Source of the DNA: Melieria omissa
Lineage: Eukaryota; Arthropoda; Insecta; Diptera; Ulidiidae
Assembly: GCA_963971225.1 (NCBI GenBank)
Contig: OZ020269.1
Location: 28,437,783-28,501,782, forward strand
Length of the DNA: 64,000 nucleotides
Direction: 5' to 3'
Each line of letters opens with the position of its first letter. Positions within the stretch are counted from its first letter, which is position 1. The translations under genes and the position numbers were made by a program. A model generated the notes under the pieces. It had not been told where the DNA came from, made no database searches, and saw only the letters and a list, made by a program, of their open reading frames with translations. Shown here piece by piece: positions 31,273 through 41,360 of the stretch.

Positions 31273-34200
31273 TTGAAACGACAACCCAGCAGCTTGACGA
31301 TTGAAGGAAAGATAGATGGAAAGTTGTTCGTGTTGACACTGGATACTGGAGCGTCATATTCGATCATAAAAAGGAAGCTTCTGAAGAACTGGGAACCACT
31401 GCATGGCATACAGCTGAGGACTGCGACTGGCGAGCGTGCGCCGGTAAGAGGGAAAGTAACAAAAACAATTGCTATCGGCACCAGCAGCCTGGAACATGAG
31501 TTCATCGTCGCGGACATAGTGGACGACGTGATTATCGGCGTCGATTTCATGATTAGGCATGGTTTTACGCTGGACCTGAAAGAAAATGTGCTGAAGTATG
31601 CCAACGTTGAATTCCCCCTGCACACTGGCTATGAGCGAAGCGTGGCCGTAAGGAGAGTTGTCTCGTGTCAACATCAGAAGATACCAGCGAATTCCGAGGC
31701 GATCGTGTGGGCGAAAGTGGACGAGGACGATGGGACAAGCCGGCTGTGGGTTGTAGAAGCGCCAAAACAAGGATACGACAACATAGTAATCGGACGTACA
31801 TTAGTGGAACCCAAAAATGGCAAAATACCAGTAAGGATACTCAACCCACTGAACACACCCAGATATGTCGAAAAAGATGCGGTCATTGGCGAGTGTAGAG
31901 AGGCTGAAGCAGTTGTCAATTGCGAAAGCAGTCCACCCGGAGGAAGTAAGAAAAGCGGTTCTAACATGGACGCCATACCGCAGAACCAGTGGAGCAGCGA
32001 ATTGACAGCCGAGCAGAAACAGAAGGCGCGGTCACTCCTGCAGCACTATGGGTCAATATTTGCGACGGAAGCGGACGGAAGAACAGCCATAGTGAAGCAC
32101 AACATCGACACTGGAAATGCGAAACCAATCCGCCAACCGCCAAGACGAGTTCCTCTGGCCAAGAGGGAAGAGGTCGCAAATTTGATTGAAAACATGCATA
32201 CAGAAAAGGTCATAGAGCCTTCGTCAGGTCCTTGGTGCTCGCCGGTCGTGCTAGTCAAGAAAAAGGATGGCAGTACCCGATTCTGTGTGGACTATCGGAA
32301 GCTCAATGACGTGACCAAGAAGGACAGCTATCCACTACCTCGGATCGATGACACCCTGGACACACTGTCAGGCACACAGTGGTTTTCCACACTCGACTTA
32401 CGCAGCGGCTATTGGCAGGTGGAACTTGCAGACCAGGACAAGGAGAAAACGGCTTTTAGTGTTGGCGACGGTTTGTGGCAGTTCACCGTCATGCCGTTTG
32501 GACTCTGCAACGCACCAGCAACATTCGAGCGGCTAATGGAGCGTGTGCTGAAAGGGCTGCATTGGCGGACGTGTCTGGTATACCTCGACGACATAATCGT
32601 GATGGGCAAAAGCTTCGACGACCACCTGGAAAAGCTGAAGGAGGTATTTGAGCGAATACAGAAAGCCGGGCTTAAACTCAACCCAAAGAAGTGCTCGCTG
32701 TTCCAAAAAGAGGTCAAGTATTTGAGTCACACGGTTTCCGCTCGCGGAGTACATACGGACGAAGGCAAGATCACGGCGGTGAAGGAGTGGCCCCGGCCAC
32801 GCAATCTACACGAACTCCGCAGTTTCCTGGGCCTGTGCACATACTACCGAAGATTCGTTCCAGGATTTGCGAACATAGCTGGCAGCTTGCACAAACTGAC
32901 GAAAAAGAATCAAGCCTTCAAGTGGGGTGAAGAGCAGGAGCAGGCTTTTGCACGACTGAAGGAAAAACTGTGCACTGCTCCAATTCTGGCCTTCCCCGTT
33001 CCTGGAGAGATGTTTGTGCTGGATACAGATGCAAGTGGGCATAGTATTGGCGGTGTGCTGTCACAGATAATAGATGGCCAAGAACAAGTGATAGCGTACT
33101 ACAGCAAAATTTTGTCAAAGCCTGAACGCAACTACTGTGTGACCCGAAGGGAGTTGCTCGCAGTACTGGAATGCGTGAAACACTTCCATAAATACCTGTA
33201 TGGGCAAAAGTTTCGCCTGCGCACAGATCATGCGGCATTGAAATGGCTACTGAACTTTAAAGATCCGGAAGGCCAATTGGCGCGGTGGATCGAGCGGCTG
33301 CAGAGCTACGACTACACGGTAGAGCATCGCAAGGGTAGCAGCCATGGAAATGCCGATGCCTTGTCACGCCGTCCGTGCAAAACCGAATGCAGGCATTGTT
33401 CGCGAGCCGAAAGCAAAGAGCAGATAGTGGACGTACGATTGGTCAGCGTTCTGCCAGAGGAGGAGTGGTCTGCGGAGAGGATACAAAAGGACCAGCGCGA
33501 GGATACGGATCTTAAAAAAATCATTGAAGGCAAGGAGCAAGGCGCACGTCCAGACTGGCAGGAGATGGCCGGTGAGAGCCCGATCGCGAAGGCTTACTGG
33601 GCGCAGTGGCAAAGTCTGCGGCTGTCTGATGGTTGCCTATACCGCGAGTGGGAGAGTGAGGATGGCCGGACCAGTAATTCCCTAATTTTAGTCCCGAAAT
33701 GCAGGATCAACGAGGTGATCGAGGCATACCATAACGACTCTAGCGGAGGGCACCTAGGCATCACAAAAACTGTCGCCAAAATAAAAAGGCGATTCTACTG
33801 GGTAGGATGCCAGGAGTCTGTCGCCGATTGGATTAAGAGCTGTGATCGATGTTCGGCTGCGAAAGGGCCAACAAGAAGATCTCGGGGCCGCATGCAGCAG
33901 TACAACATGGGAGCGCCCTTTGAGCGAATTGCCATGGACGTCGCCGGGCCATTCCCACTTAGCACTCAAGGCAACAAATATGTGCTGGTGGTGATGGACT
34001 ATTTCAGCAAATGGCCCGAAGTGTATCCTATTCCTAACCAGGAGGCCACCACGGTCGCGGAAATGTTGGTAAACAACTGGGTGGCCAGATTTGGAGTTCC
34101 ACTGGAGTTGCACTCGGATCAAGGCCGGAATTTCGAGTCTCTTGTATTAAAAGAAGTGTGTGAGCTACTAGGAATAAGGAAAACTCGCACCTGTCCTTTG

Positions 34201-34797
34201 CATCCCCAGTCCGACGGCATGGTGGAACGATTCAATCGAACACTGGAGGAATATCTGCGGAAAGTAGTAGGCAGGAACCAAAAGGATTGGGACACGCATA
34301 TTCCGCTGTTCTTGATGGCGTATAGGTCAGCCCCGCACGATACGACATCACTCACTCCAGCCCGAGCAGTGTTCGGCACAGAGCTGAGATTGCCTGCTGA
34401 CTTGAAGTTCGGAGTGGTCAGCACGACGGAAGGCGCTAAGACTGATTACGCAGTTAATAAGCGATCGGAGCTGGAAGAAATCCACCAGTTTATAAGGGAC
34501 CGTATCCAACTGGTCAGCGATAAGATGAAAGCCAGATATGATCTACGAGCTAACACAGCGGGGTTCCAAGAAGGCGATCTGGTAATGCTTTACAACCCGC
34601 AGCGCAGGAAAGGTTTGTCTCCAAAGCTTCAAACGTCATGGGAAGGACCGTACAAAGTCGTGACCAGGATTAATGACGTGGTGTACAGGGTTCAACGCTG
34701 CTGCAACGGAAACGCCAGGCTGAAAGTAGTCCATTTGGAGCGCCTGGCGTCTTACTCCGGCGGAGCCTCGGTACTTGTTCGGGACGAACAAGTCTAA
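31273..34797 (+). CDS. Gypsy pol polyprotein (protease-RT-RNase H-integrase)
   Basis: The uninterrupted frame given here is 1174 residues, but the first codon is TTG and the same frame is open upstream into gag, so it is probably made as a gag-pol fusion by -1 frameshifting. In order: aspartic protease (LDTGASYS, about residue 22); reverse transcriptase (FCVDYRKLN, MPFGLCNAPATFE and the catalytic YLDD at about 437-440); RNase H (LDTDASGHSIGG); integrase HHCC zinc finger (HNDSSGGHLG...CDRCSAAKG) and DDE core (MDVAGPF, HSDQGRNFES, MVERFNRTLEEYLRK), then a C-terminal GPY-containing region. The RT-RH-IN order defines Ty3/gypsy. All catalytic residues I can check are present. Confidence 0.95.
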   Translation: MKRQPSSLTIEGKIDGKLFVLTLDTGASYSIIKRKLLKNWEPLHGIQLRTATGERAPVRGKVTKTIAIGTSSLEHEFIVADIVDDVIIGVDFMIRHGFTLDLKENVLKYANVEFPLHTGYERSVAVRRVVSCQHQKIPANSEAIVWAKVDEDDGTSRLWVVEAPKQGYDNIVIGRTLVEPKNGKIPVRILNPLNTPRYVEKDAVIGECREAEAVVNCESSPPGGSKKSGSNMDAIPQNQWSSELTAEQKQKARSLLQHYGSIFATEADGRTAIVKHNIDTGNAKPIRQPPRRVPLAKREEVANLIENMHTEKVIEPSSGPWCSPVVLVKKKDGSTRFCVDYRKLNDVTKKDSYPLPRIDDTLDTLSGTQWFSTLDLRSGYWQVELADQDKEKTAFSVGDGLWQFTVMPFGLCNAPATFERLMERVLKGLHWRTCLVYLDDIIVMGKSFDDHLEKLKEVFERIQKAGLKLNPKKCSLFQKEVKYLSHTVSARGVHTDEGKITAVKEWPRPRNLHELRSFLGLCTYYRRFVPGFANIAGSLHKLTKKNQAFKWGEEQEQAFARLKEKLCTAPILAFPVPGEMFVLDTDASGHSIGGVLSQIIDGQEQVIAYYSKILSKPERNYCVTRRELLAVLECVKHFHKYLYGQKFRLRTDHAALKWLLNFKDPEGQLARWIERLQSYDYTVEHRKGSSHGNADALSRRPCKTECRHCSRAESKEQIVDVRLVSVLPEEEWSAERIQKDQREDTDLKKIIEGKEQGARPDWQEMAGESPIAKAYWAQWQSLRLSDGCLYREWESEDGRTSNSLILVPKCRINEVIEAYHNDSSGGHLGITKTVAKIKRRFYWVGCQESVADWIKSCDRCSAAKGPTRRSRGRMQQYNMGAPFERIAMDVAGPFPLSTQGNKYVLVVMDYFSKWPEVYPIPNQEATTVAEMLVNNWVARFGVPLELHSDQGRNFESLVLKEVCELLGIRKTRTCPLHPQSDGMVERFNRTLEEYLRKVVGRNQKDWDTHIPLFLMAYRSAPHDTTSLTPARAVFGTELRLPADLKFGVVSTTEGAKTDYAVNKRSELEEIHQFIRDRIQLVSDKMKARYDLRANTAGFQEGDLVMLYNPQRRKGLSPKLQTSWEGPYKVVTRINDVVYRVQRCCNGNARLKVVHLERLASYSGGASVLVRDEQV

Positions 34798-34808
34798 GTG
34801 ATGGGCAG

Positions 34809-35237
34809 TGATACGATGAGAAATTCCGTGCCGCAGTGTACGGGAATGCCTTCTCCGCACGAATGTTTTCCAAGCATACTTTTAGGCATGCACTGTGAAG
34901 TACAGCAAAACTGTTATAAATTCGCTTGGTATAGTCCGATATGGCAGGGATGGTTCTCGAAATGGGCTGTGCGAGAATGGTCGAGCGCTTTCCAATTAGA
35001 AGTTGCAAGAAACTTCGGCGCGATAAGAAAAGTAGTATAAAAGCAGCAGTGGCAGCGCAAGGGGTCGAGTCTGTGTTAAGCAAGCAAAGTGGTAACAAGT
35101 GTAGATACAAGCGAAGTGTAAATTCCGTAAATAAAGTTAGTTTCTGATTGTTGATTTTTGCTGAGTAACTGAAGTTGTTTTATTTTCAAATACAATCAAA
35201 ACGAACCGTCGATAACGAACTGTGGAATTTCGTAACA
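34809..35237 (+). repeat. Gypsy 3' LTR
   Basis: 429 bp and apparently identical to the 5' LTR. It starts 12 bp after the pol stop; only a weak purine run (AAGTGATGGGCAG) precedes it as a polypurine tract. Confidence 0.95.
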
Positions 35238-35243
35238 ATATCA

Positions 35244-36626
35244 TCGATTTTACCTACTATCATTACAAGCGGTCAAATGACGATTAACTACGTAGCCATG
35301 AAAATAAAATTATAAGATTCACAAAAAAGTCAAAGATGGTACAAATTTTACAAGAACCTATGTCTTGCCTTCTGTTTTATATTAAATTTACGACCGATTT
35401 TTATATATTTATGAATTTCAATGTAAAAACAAAAATGCATTATTTTACGTGTTGTGTTTGGAAGAAAAAAAAATCCAGAGACATACGCAACATTTTCCAT
35501 CACCATCAAAAAAAGTCCACAAATGTTGCCCTAGTTGAATTAAGTTTCTCCGCAAACCCTCCATTCCTCTCCCAAACCCACATTCCTTTTCCCCTCATAT
35601 CCATGTGGATTTCAATCCCATAAACATGTGTAAAGCCGAATTTTCCAATTAAACATGTACAAACAGCAACAAATCATCGACTCAACCAACACAGCAGCAT
35701 GGAAGGCCTTTCAGCGCGAATGTGGATGTAAAGGAAAATGTGAGTAAAACCGAAATTGTTTTGTTGTTTATTGCTGTCACGTTTCTTTCGCTCATATCTG
35801 AGTTGCTAAACAAAATACACCCACAAAAAATTGATTGATACCTAATTAACATTATAATTCAAAACGCCAAAACAGCCAAAAATTCCGACTATGCTATATA
35901 AAAAAAAAAAAACAATGCCAATGCTAAACAAACTACCTAAATTGTGCTAAAAACAAAATAATTATGCTAAAACTTAACTTAAAACTCCGCCAAGTATATA
36001 TAAAACTATTTATAAACTATAAATATGAAGCTGACGAAAATAAAGACGAATATTGCTGCTGCCCGGAAATACTGCCGAGAATGCCGAGAATGAGGGTTTC
36101 CAGTCATCGTTGGACCTCGAAAAGCTGCGCTAATCCTGCCAGGTGGTTCGCTAAGAGTTGCTGAATTATTTTTTTTTTTATAATAAAAACTAATTAAAAT
36201 GTTTAAACAAATATGTGCGTCATATTACTAATTTTTGTTTTGGGGAAAACATTTTTTGCCTAATTAAAATTTTCATACAAAATTTATTAATTAATGAATT
36301 AATTACTTACAAAACAAAAAAAAAAGGTAAAATGAAAATTGTTGCTAAAAGAGTATTTTTTTCTTATTTTATTAATACGATTTTTTTTTCTAGTTAAAAC
36401 TAACTATAAAAAGTTAACTGCCATTTTTTTTCCAAAAAAAAAAAAAAAAATGAAAATTTTGTCAAAAAGGTTATTTCTTCTTACTATGTTTTTTTCAAAG
36501 GGGTTTTTTTTTGTAATTAGAAATTATAACAAAAACATGAATTTATCCTACGAAAAATTAAAAATTACGTTAACGAAAAGTTGGCTAAAGAAAAAAAAAA
36601 AAGAGATGATTTTAAAGACGAAATAG
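35244..36626. other. AT-rich, slippage-prone DNA
   Basis: Very AT-rich with many A and T homopolymers (especially 36160-36610). One short frame (about 36100-36165) ends SKSCANPARWFAKSC, faintly like the Cys start of a fibrinogen domain, but too short and unsupported to call. No GGGWT...QRR block of an N-terminal fibrinogen subdomain was found. Confidence 0.4.
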
Positions 36627-37163
36627 TTAAAAGAAAGAAAAGCCAAAGCCAAAGCCAAGCCAAGAATCGCCAAAACCCTCCTGTACAAGGAGGATTTTGG
36701 CGATGTGCATGCTGAGTACTTTATCCGATTGGACAGGCTGCATGCGCTCATGAACCCACCGCAGCGGTTGTGGGTTAGCCTGAAGGATTTCAATGAAACG
36801 GCCTCTGCCTTCTACCGCCGGTTTTCCATTGGTAGCGAGAACGAAAAGTACACATTGCTAGAGTTGGGTGACTATTGGGGCACTGCGGGCAATTCATTAC
36901 GATACCAACTTCTACAGAAGTTCAGTATGTGGGATAACGACAACGACAACAGAGTTAATGGCAACTGTGCGGCGACGTTCAAAGGCGACGATTCGATTGC
37001 ATACGAAAGTAATTGTTACAGCAATCTGAACGGTATGTATTTGCCCGGAAGACTGAGTAACGATCAGTATGACATAGGGATTACCTGGAGGGCGTTCCGG
37101 GGCAAGTACTATGGACTGCATTATGCACACATGGCAATACGTCTACGCAAATCTGATAATTGA
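36627..37163 (+). pseudogene. C-terminal fibrinogen-related domain (FReD), 5' truncated
   Basis: The frame is open from 36627 but is domain-like only from about 36684: YKEDFGDVHAEYFIRLDRLH matches the YK.GFGD..GEF.IGL..LH core. Then come FSIGSENEKYTL, GTAGNSLRYQ, the calcium-site motif MWDNDNDNRVNGNCA, SNLNGMYLPG, and the end WRAFRGKYYGLHYAHMAIR. The usual GAWWY..CH pocket is altered (GDDSIAYESNC), losing the aromatic pair and the His. The first 80-90 residues of a normal FReD are absent and no good 3' splice site precedes it. FReDs are extracellular recognition domains often carried on coiled-coil stalks, which links it to the broken coil gene upstream on the same strand. TGA stop at 37161-37163. 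Confidence 0.85.
36666..36704. repeat. Foldback hairpin at the FReD 5' edge
   Basis: ATCGCCAAAACCCTCCTGT and its near-perfect inverted partner ACAAGGAGGATTTTGGCGAT abut with almost no loop. The right arm is part of the conserved FReD frame (YKEDFGD), so the left arm looks copied from it. Confidence 0.85.
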
Positions 37164-37250
37164 TGATTTGGTGATAGCAATTTTGAACGAGTTTTCATAT
37201 GAAATGGAATTCGTTTTTTAAACAGCGCGATGCTCCCAAATAGTTACATA

Positions 37251-37256
37251 AATAAA
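37251..37256 (+). terminator. Polyadenylation signal AATAAA after the FReD
   Basis: AATAAA lies 88 nt after the FReD stop codon, a normal distance for a eukaryotic 3' UTR, supporting that this was once a true gene end. Confidence 0.55.
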
Positions 37257-38102
37257 TAGTTACAAAAAATGGTTTCTCAAAGATGTTTTTTAGATTCATG
37301 CAATGTAAAGTTTGACTTTTTTATGGCTGAATACGAAATATAATAAGAAATTGCTTTAGTGCATTTTTGAATTTGTTAATTTGTTCTTATAGGCATTTAC
37401 ACAATCGATTTTGCGAACGAAAAACTATTCGACATAAATAATACTCAATATGCCAATAAGTTTTGATCGACGTTAGAGAATTAACGGAGAAGTTGCTTCG
37501 TTTAAACTGATTACTCAAATTGCTTTGGTCTTTGGAAATTTGTAAAATTCAAAGCGTTCACATTAGATCGTAGCTCAACGTTAAACAATCTGTGGATTTT
37601 TATTATACGTACATGCAATGCGTTCCAAGAAGAATGTATGCGTCCTACTCCCCAACCTCATAAACCTAAGGCCTAAGCAATGTAATATCAAAGCTTCAAA
37701 TTCCTCAAAGTTGCAAACGACCCTTTCACCCTCAAGAAAAGATCTCTTAACTTAAGGGGGTGACTTTTTAAAATAATCCAAATTTTTTCAATATCGACAG
37801 GACTCATATATCTAGAATGGGCTGTTCAACTATTAATAACCGAAAATTTAAAAAATTCAGTTTTTGCCTGATTCAGACAAGAACGTTTTTCTGGTACGGT
37901 GAAGCATAGAGTCAAAACATCGATATCGTAGAAGTAATAATATCGGTCCCAGCACCATTGTCCAGTGACAGACCTTCGTCATAACAATGGCCACTGTGTT
38001 TCAAATTTCATATGGCCTTGAAGATGGAACTACATTCACCATGTCATCTAGCGCCGGGCCCGAAGTTATCGGAAAAGCTTCTGGACAACATATGGCCGCA
38101 GA
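37257..38102. other. Intergenic; lone TTAAGGGGG end
   Basis: TTAAGGGGGTGACTTTTT at about 37753-37770 resembles one end of the TTAAGGGGG MITE group, but no partner end was seen. No gene. Confidence 0.4.
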
Positions 38103-38224
38103 CAGTGGCGCACACAGGAGGGGTTAGAGGGGGTTCGCGTATACCTTTTGATCTCAATTTCATTTGACACTATGTTTTGCAGTAGTCAGAGGGTTTCAAC
38201 CCTCTCCCCCTGTGTGCGGCACTG
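38103..38224. mobile_element. hAT-like MITE, 122 bp, CAGTGGCGCAC ends
   Basis: Left CAGTGGCGCACACAGGAGGGG; right CCCCCTGTGTGCGGCACTG. The flanks GCCGCAGA (38095-38102) and GCCACAGT (38225-38232) match at six of eight positions, an eroded 8-bp duplication. Confidence 0.75.
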
Positions 38225-38454
38225 GCCACAGTACACTGCAGTGTGGATAGGGTCCTCCTGGCACTGCTAGAGATAGTCGGCTCATCCAGCCCATGGATGC
38301 GTCAGAAATAATGCGTCTTATCATAGCTGCTTAGAACTCATATCATAGATCCTTAGAACTTTGCTGGGAAAAGTCCCCAAGTTTTCCTAAAAACGCTTTT
38401 ACACTGTCAAAAAGCTGCTTTGATAGTGCCTTGAAGTTTGTCATTTACGTTGAC

Positions 38455-38692
38455 AAATTCGTACGCTGGGGCAAGAATCATGGCATAGCTGCCTGCGCGA
38501 CAAAAGTTGCAATATCGAATCTGATGTACTTTATTAAGAGGTTAAACTGGTTTTTCCCGGATTGAGATTGATTGGTTAGCTCCAGAACAATTTAAGAAGG
38601 GATTCACAATGGACCACTTTGGCTTCCGAATGGAAGTGCGGTCCGTGCCGCACTCACCCTTCCCTACCTAAACTAACCTATGACTCCAAGAT
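38455..38692 (+). repeat. LINE 3'-end repeat (partner 52420-52640)
   Basis: Shares with 52420-52640 an ordered set of words: GTACGCTGGGGCAAG, CCGGATTGAGA, CAGAACAATTTAAGAAGGG (partner CATTTAAGAAGGG), CCTTCCCTACCTAA. The CCTAACCTA tail is typical of insect LINE 3' ends. Confidence 0.65.
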
Positions 38693-38935
38693 ATTTGTGC
38701 TCTACTTGGATAGCTAAATAGTGATTCCTTTTAAGTGTCGGTAAGATGTGTCTAGCAAGCTTCCTTCTTCTGGCAAAGAGAATCATATCATTCTAAGCAG
38801 GTTTCTCAGAGAGCCCATTTGCACTACACCGAGTGTCAAGCATATCCAGAGTTCTCTGAACCTTTGTGCAAAACTGCAAACTGAGTTGCGACTTCATCCG
38901 CATAGACTCGGGAATTGTTTAGTGTGGTAGGCAGA
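38693..38935 (-). pseudogene. LINE reverse transcriptase remnant
   Basis: In broken frames the minus strand reads RVYADEVATQF (a degraded YADD box), then NGLSEKPA and DMILFARRRKLA, and finally KYLGV near 38695: the order of landmarks in a non-LTR RT after the catalytic box. It is heavily decayed and in the opposite orientation to the neighbouring LINE 3' end. Confidence 0.55.
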
Positions 38936-39224
38936 GGATCAATCACCCATGCACCCGAGCAACGGAGACAATGCCTCACCTTGGAGACAGCTCCAGATGT
39001 CACTCTGCTCGCACAGTCATGATTCTCTGGGCTGGCATTTCATGTATTCAATTTACTAGAACCCGGTCTGTGCCGTGACGACTAGCAGAGTAATACATAC
39101 ATACTGAAAACAGGAGCATTACCAATATCCCTGTATAAGATGCACTTTCGATGGCTGCCTCAAATCCTTCTGAGAATCCCGGGTTCGGGAATACGACAGT
39201 TCAGCTTCCTTTGGTTAGGTAAGG
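38936..39224. other. Intergenic, nothing recognised
   Basis: No supported feature. Confidence 0.3.
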
Positions 39225-39420
39225 TTAAAGAAGGGGATTGTGTGGCATGCACTTTCACCCGGAGATCTCATTGGGTCCATTGTGAATACCTTCATTCATA
39301 AAAATACTGGTGTCCTTCGCTATCTGTTGGGATCCCTCTAGTTCCAGACGATATCTTTTGGGAACTATGTAGTCTTGGCGAGGAAATTGTATAGATCGGT
39401 TATCCGTGCATAAGTTTTTT
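39225..39420. repeat. Diverged copy of the 12787-13080 repeat
   Basis: GGCATGCACTTTCACCCGGAGATC, TTGGGTCCATTGTG, TGTTGGGATCCCTCTAG and TTTTGGGAACTATGTAGTCTTGGCGAG-like words follow the order seen at 12830-12965. Confidence 0.6.
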
Positions 39421-39639
39421 TCGTAAGCTCATCGAAGAATCTGGCTCCAAGAGTCAGCTTTCCTATCTATCCACGTCTTTTTTACTCGTTGCACAAAAAT
39501 CAATAAACAAAAAATCGATTTTGTGTCACTTCTAGAAAGTACTACGCACTTAAGTCTGACTTGTTTTGTTTTTGCACTACCAGCCATTTCGAATTTCACT
39601 TTGTAATAAAGCATATTTCAGTTATTTTTTGTATGTAGA

Positions 39640-40700
39640 GCCAGTCGAGCCGCTTCGAGGTGTGCATTAAAGCCATCTGCTGGCCAAATGCGACCATAAA
39701 CAATCCGCACACTGGAACATTGCGCCACCAGACCGCATCAAAATCGTTCTGAACCGCAACACTTGCGCTCGCATTGATTTCGCTGACCAGGTCGCTTTTC
39801 AAAGATACCTGCACAACTAGTCGAACACGCCGACCACACACAAAAAACGTGAACACTCGGCGCGCCGCCATTATCTGGACGGACCGAAATGGCTAAAAGC
39901 CCAGTGTTAAGCTGCAGCACATAAAGCGAAAGCTGATGAGTGAAAAACGCAAAGCCCACAACAACAAAATATCGCAAAAACACATCATTTCATCAGCGAA
40001 ACGAAACGAAAAAAACGGCACGAAATTAATGAAAAGATTTTACGCAACAGCAGTTATTTTACATTAAAATCACGTGTCGAACAGTTGGCATGATGCGGAT
40101 TTTATATCAAAGATTGTAAAGCGCCGAAAGTAAAAAAATGTACAGAGCAAAGTGCAAAGGCATCGGCGGCAGGAGGACCAAAGTCGGCCTGCAGGTTACG
40201 CTGCAGCCGGGAATGAGTGAAATGAAGCGAGCACGCTGTGTGCCGTCCTGTTGACACTCTTCGCTGACAACTGCGTGCGTGGGCGTGTGCGTGCGTGTGT
40301 GTGTGCGTGTGCCGCTCCGGCCATACATTGCCACAACAGCAACGGTCGCATTCGCATTCGCGTTCACGTACGCTGCGGCCCGCGTTGCGTTCGGGCGCCC
40401 AATCGCCCTCGGATTTGCCGGCAAGGCAAACTCAAATTAATCTTGATTATTTGCATTTAATTTATATTTGACCAAGAGAATCCCGCTAAGCTTAATTTGT
40501 ATACATTTTTTACACGGCCAGCGCCGCGCAAGCAGGTGCCGGCCGAGGCTAAGCCGAACCTGAAAATTACGCAAAATTAATGGACTGCACGCATTGGCAC
40601 GTCGCACAGTGTCGCAAAAGTGAGCAAAAGCACACACACACATACAACAACAAGAAATTAGTGGCACTAATCTGAAAAATTTGTATAACATTTTCATGTG
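39640..40700. other. GC-rich island with GT-rich tract, no recognised gene
   Basis: Includes a GCGTGTGCGTGCGTGTGTGTGTG tract at about 40278-40312. Short frames on both strands have no domains. Confidence 0.35.
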
Positions 40701-41360
40701 TATGTTTCAAATTGTTCAACACCAATCAGGTTTCAAAGCGTGCGAATTGAGGCTAAAATCGGTTTCAATGATTTCGAGCAAAATATATGTGGTTTTGCGA
40801 CGCTGACAAAAAAAGAGATTTCATTTTCACAGCTTGACTACTTGAGAATGTCTTCACCAAAATTCACCTAATTCAACTACTTTAATATATTTTTGCACCA
40901 TTTTCGTCTGGTTTGGGGACACTGTACTTCATATGTATTTATTTGCTTAACGCCTAAGTAAATAGATTTATGTGTGTGTGTGTATGTTGTATGTTCATAA
41001 AGTGAATTCTATTGGTCTTATTTATACCCATATTACATGCATACATAAATACATATAAGAGCATGTATAAACATATGTTTGAAAGCATTTTGGAAAAATG
41101 TACCAAAATCTTTAGTGTTCACCTAAATGTAGATTAAGTTCCACGAAAAGGCAAAACGATTTAAGGATTCTTTTTATAAGCGTTTTCTTTTCTAAACATG
41201 GTATGACTTTGCAAAAGATTTTTGCCTATTTTGCAAACCATTTACAAAACAACTTTGGGGAAAAGTCGTAGCCATTTCATGAACATTAGCAGCAATTCAA
41301 GAGATCTTAATTCATTTCACATTTACAAAAAGTTGTTCCCATTCAATTCTGTCCATACAG
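40701..41360. other. AT-rich intergenic DNA
   Basis: ATGT/TGTGTG runs near 40970-40995 and no gene. Confidence 0.35.

Larger units (their letters stand above)
29241..35237 (+). mobile_element. Ty3/gypsy LTR retrotransposon, intact structure, 5997 bp
   Basis: Two 429-bp LTRs (29241-29669 and 34809-35237), TGATACG...CGTAACA, look identical base for base. Between them are a gag frame and a pol frame with protease, reverse transcriptase, RNase H and integrase in gypsy order, and no env-like frame. The 4-bp ATAT duplication is intact. Identical LTRs and open frames indicate a recent insertion that may still be active. It lies in the same orientation as the broken coil gene. Confidence 0.96.

Noticed and set aside
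31038..34122. Many minus-strand frames opposite gypsy pol
   Set aside because: Shadow frames of the strongly coding plus-strand gag and pol.
36100..36165. SKSCANPARWFAKSC as an N-terminal fibrinogen exon
   Set aside because: Too short, no further FReD landmarks and no clear splice sites; mentioned only as a weak hint.
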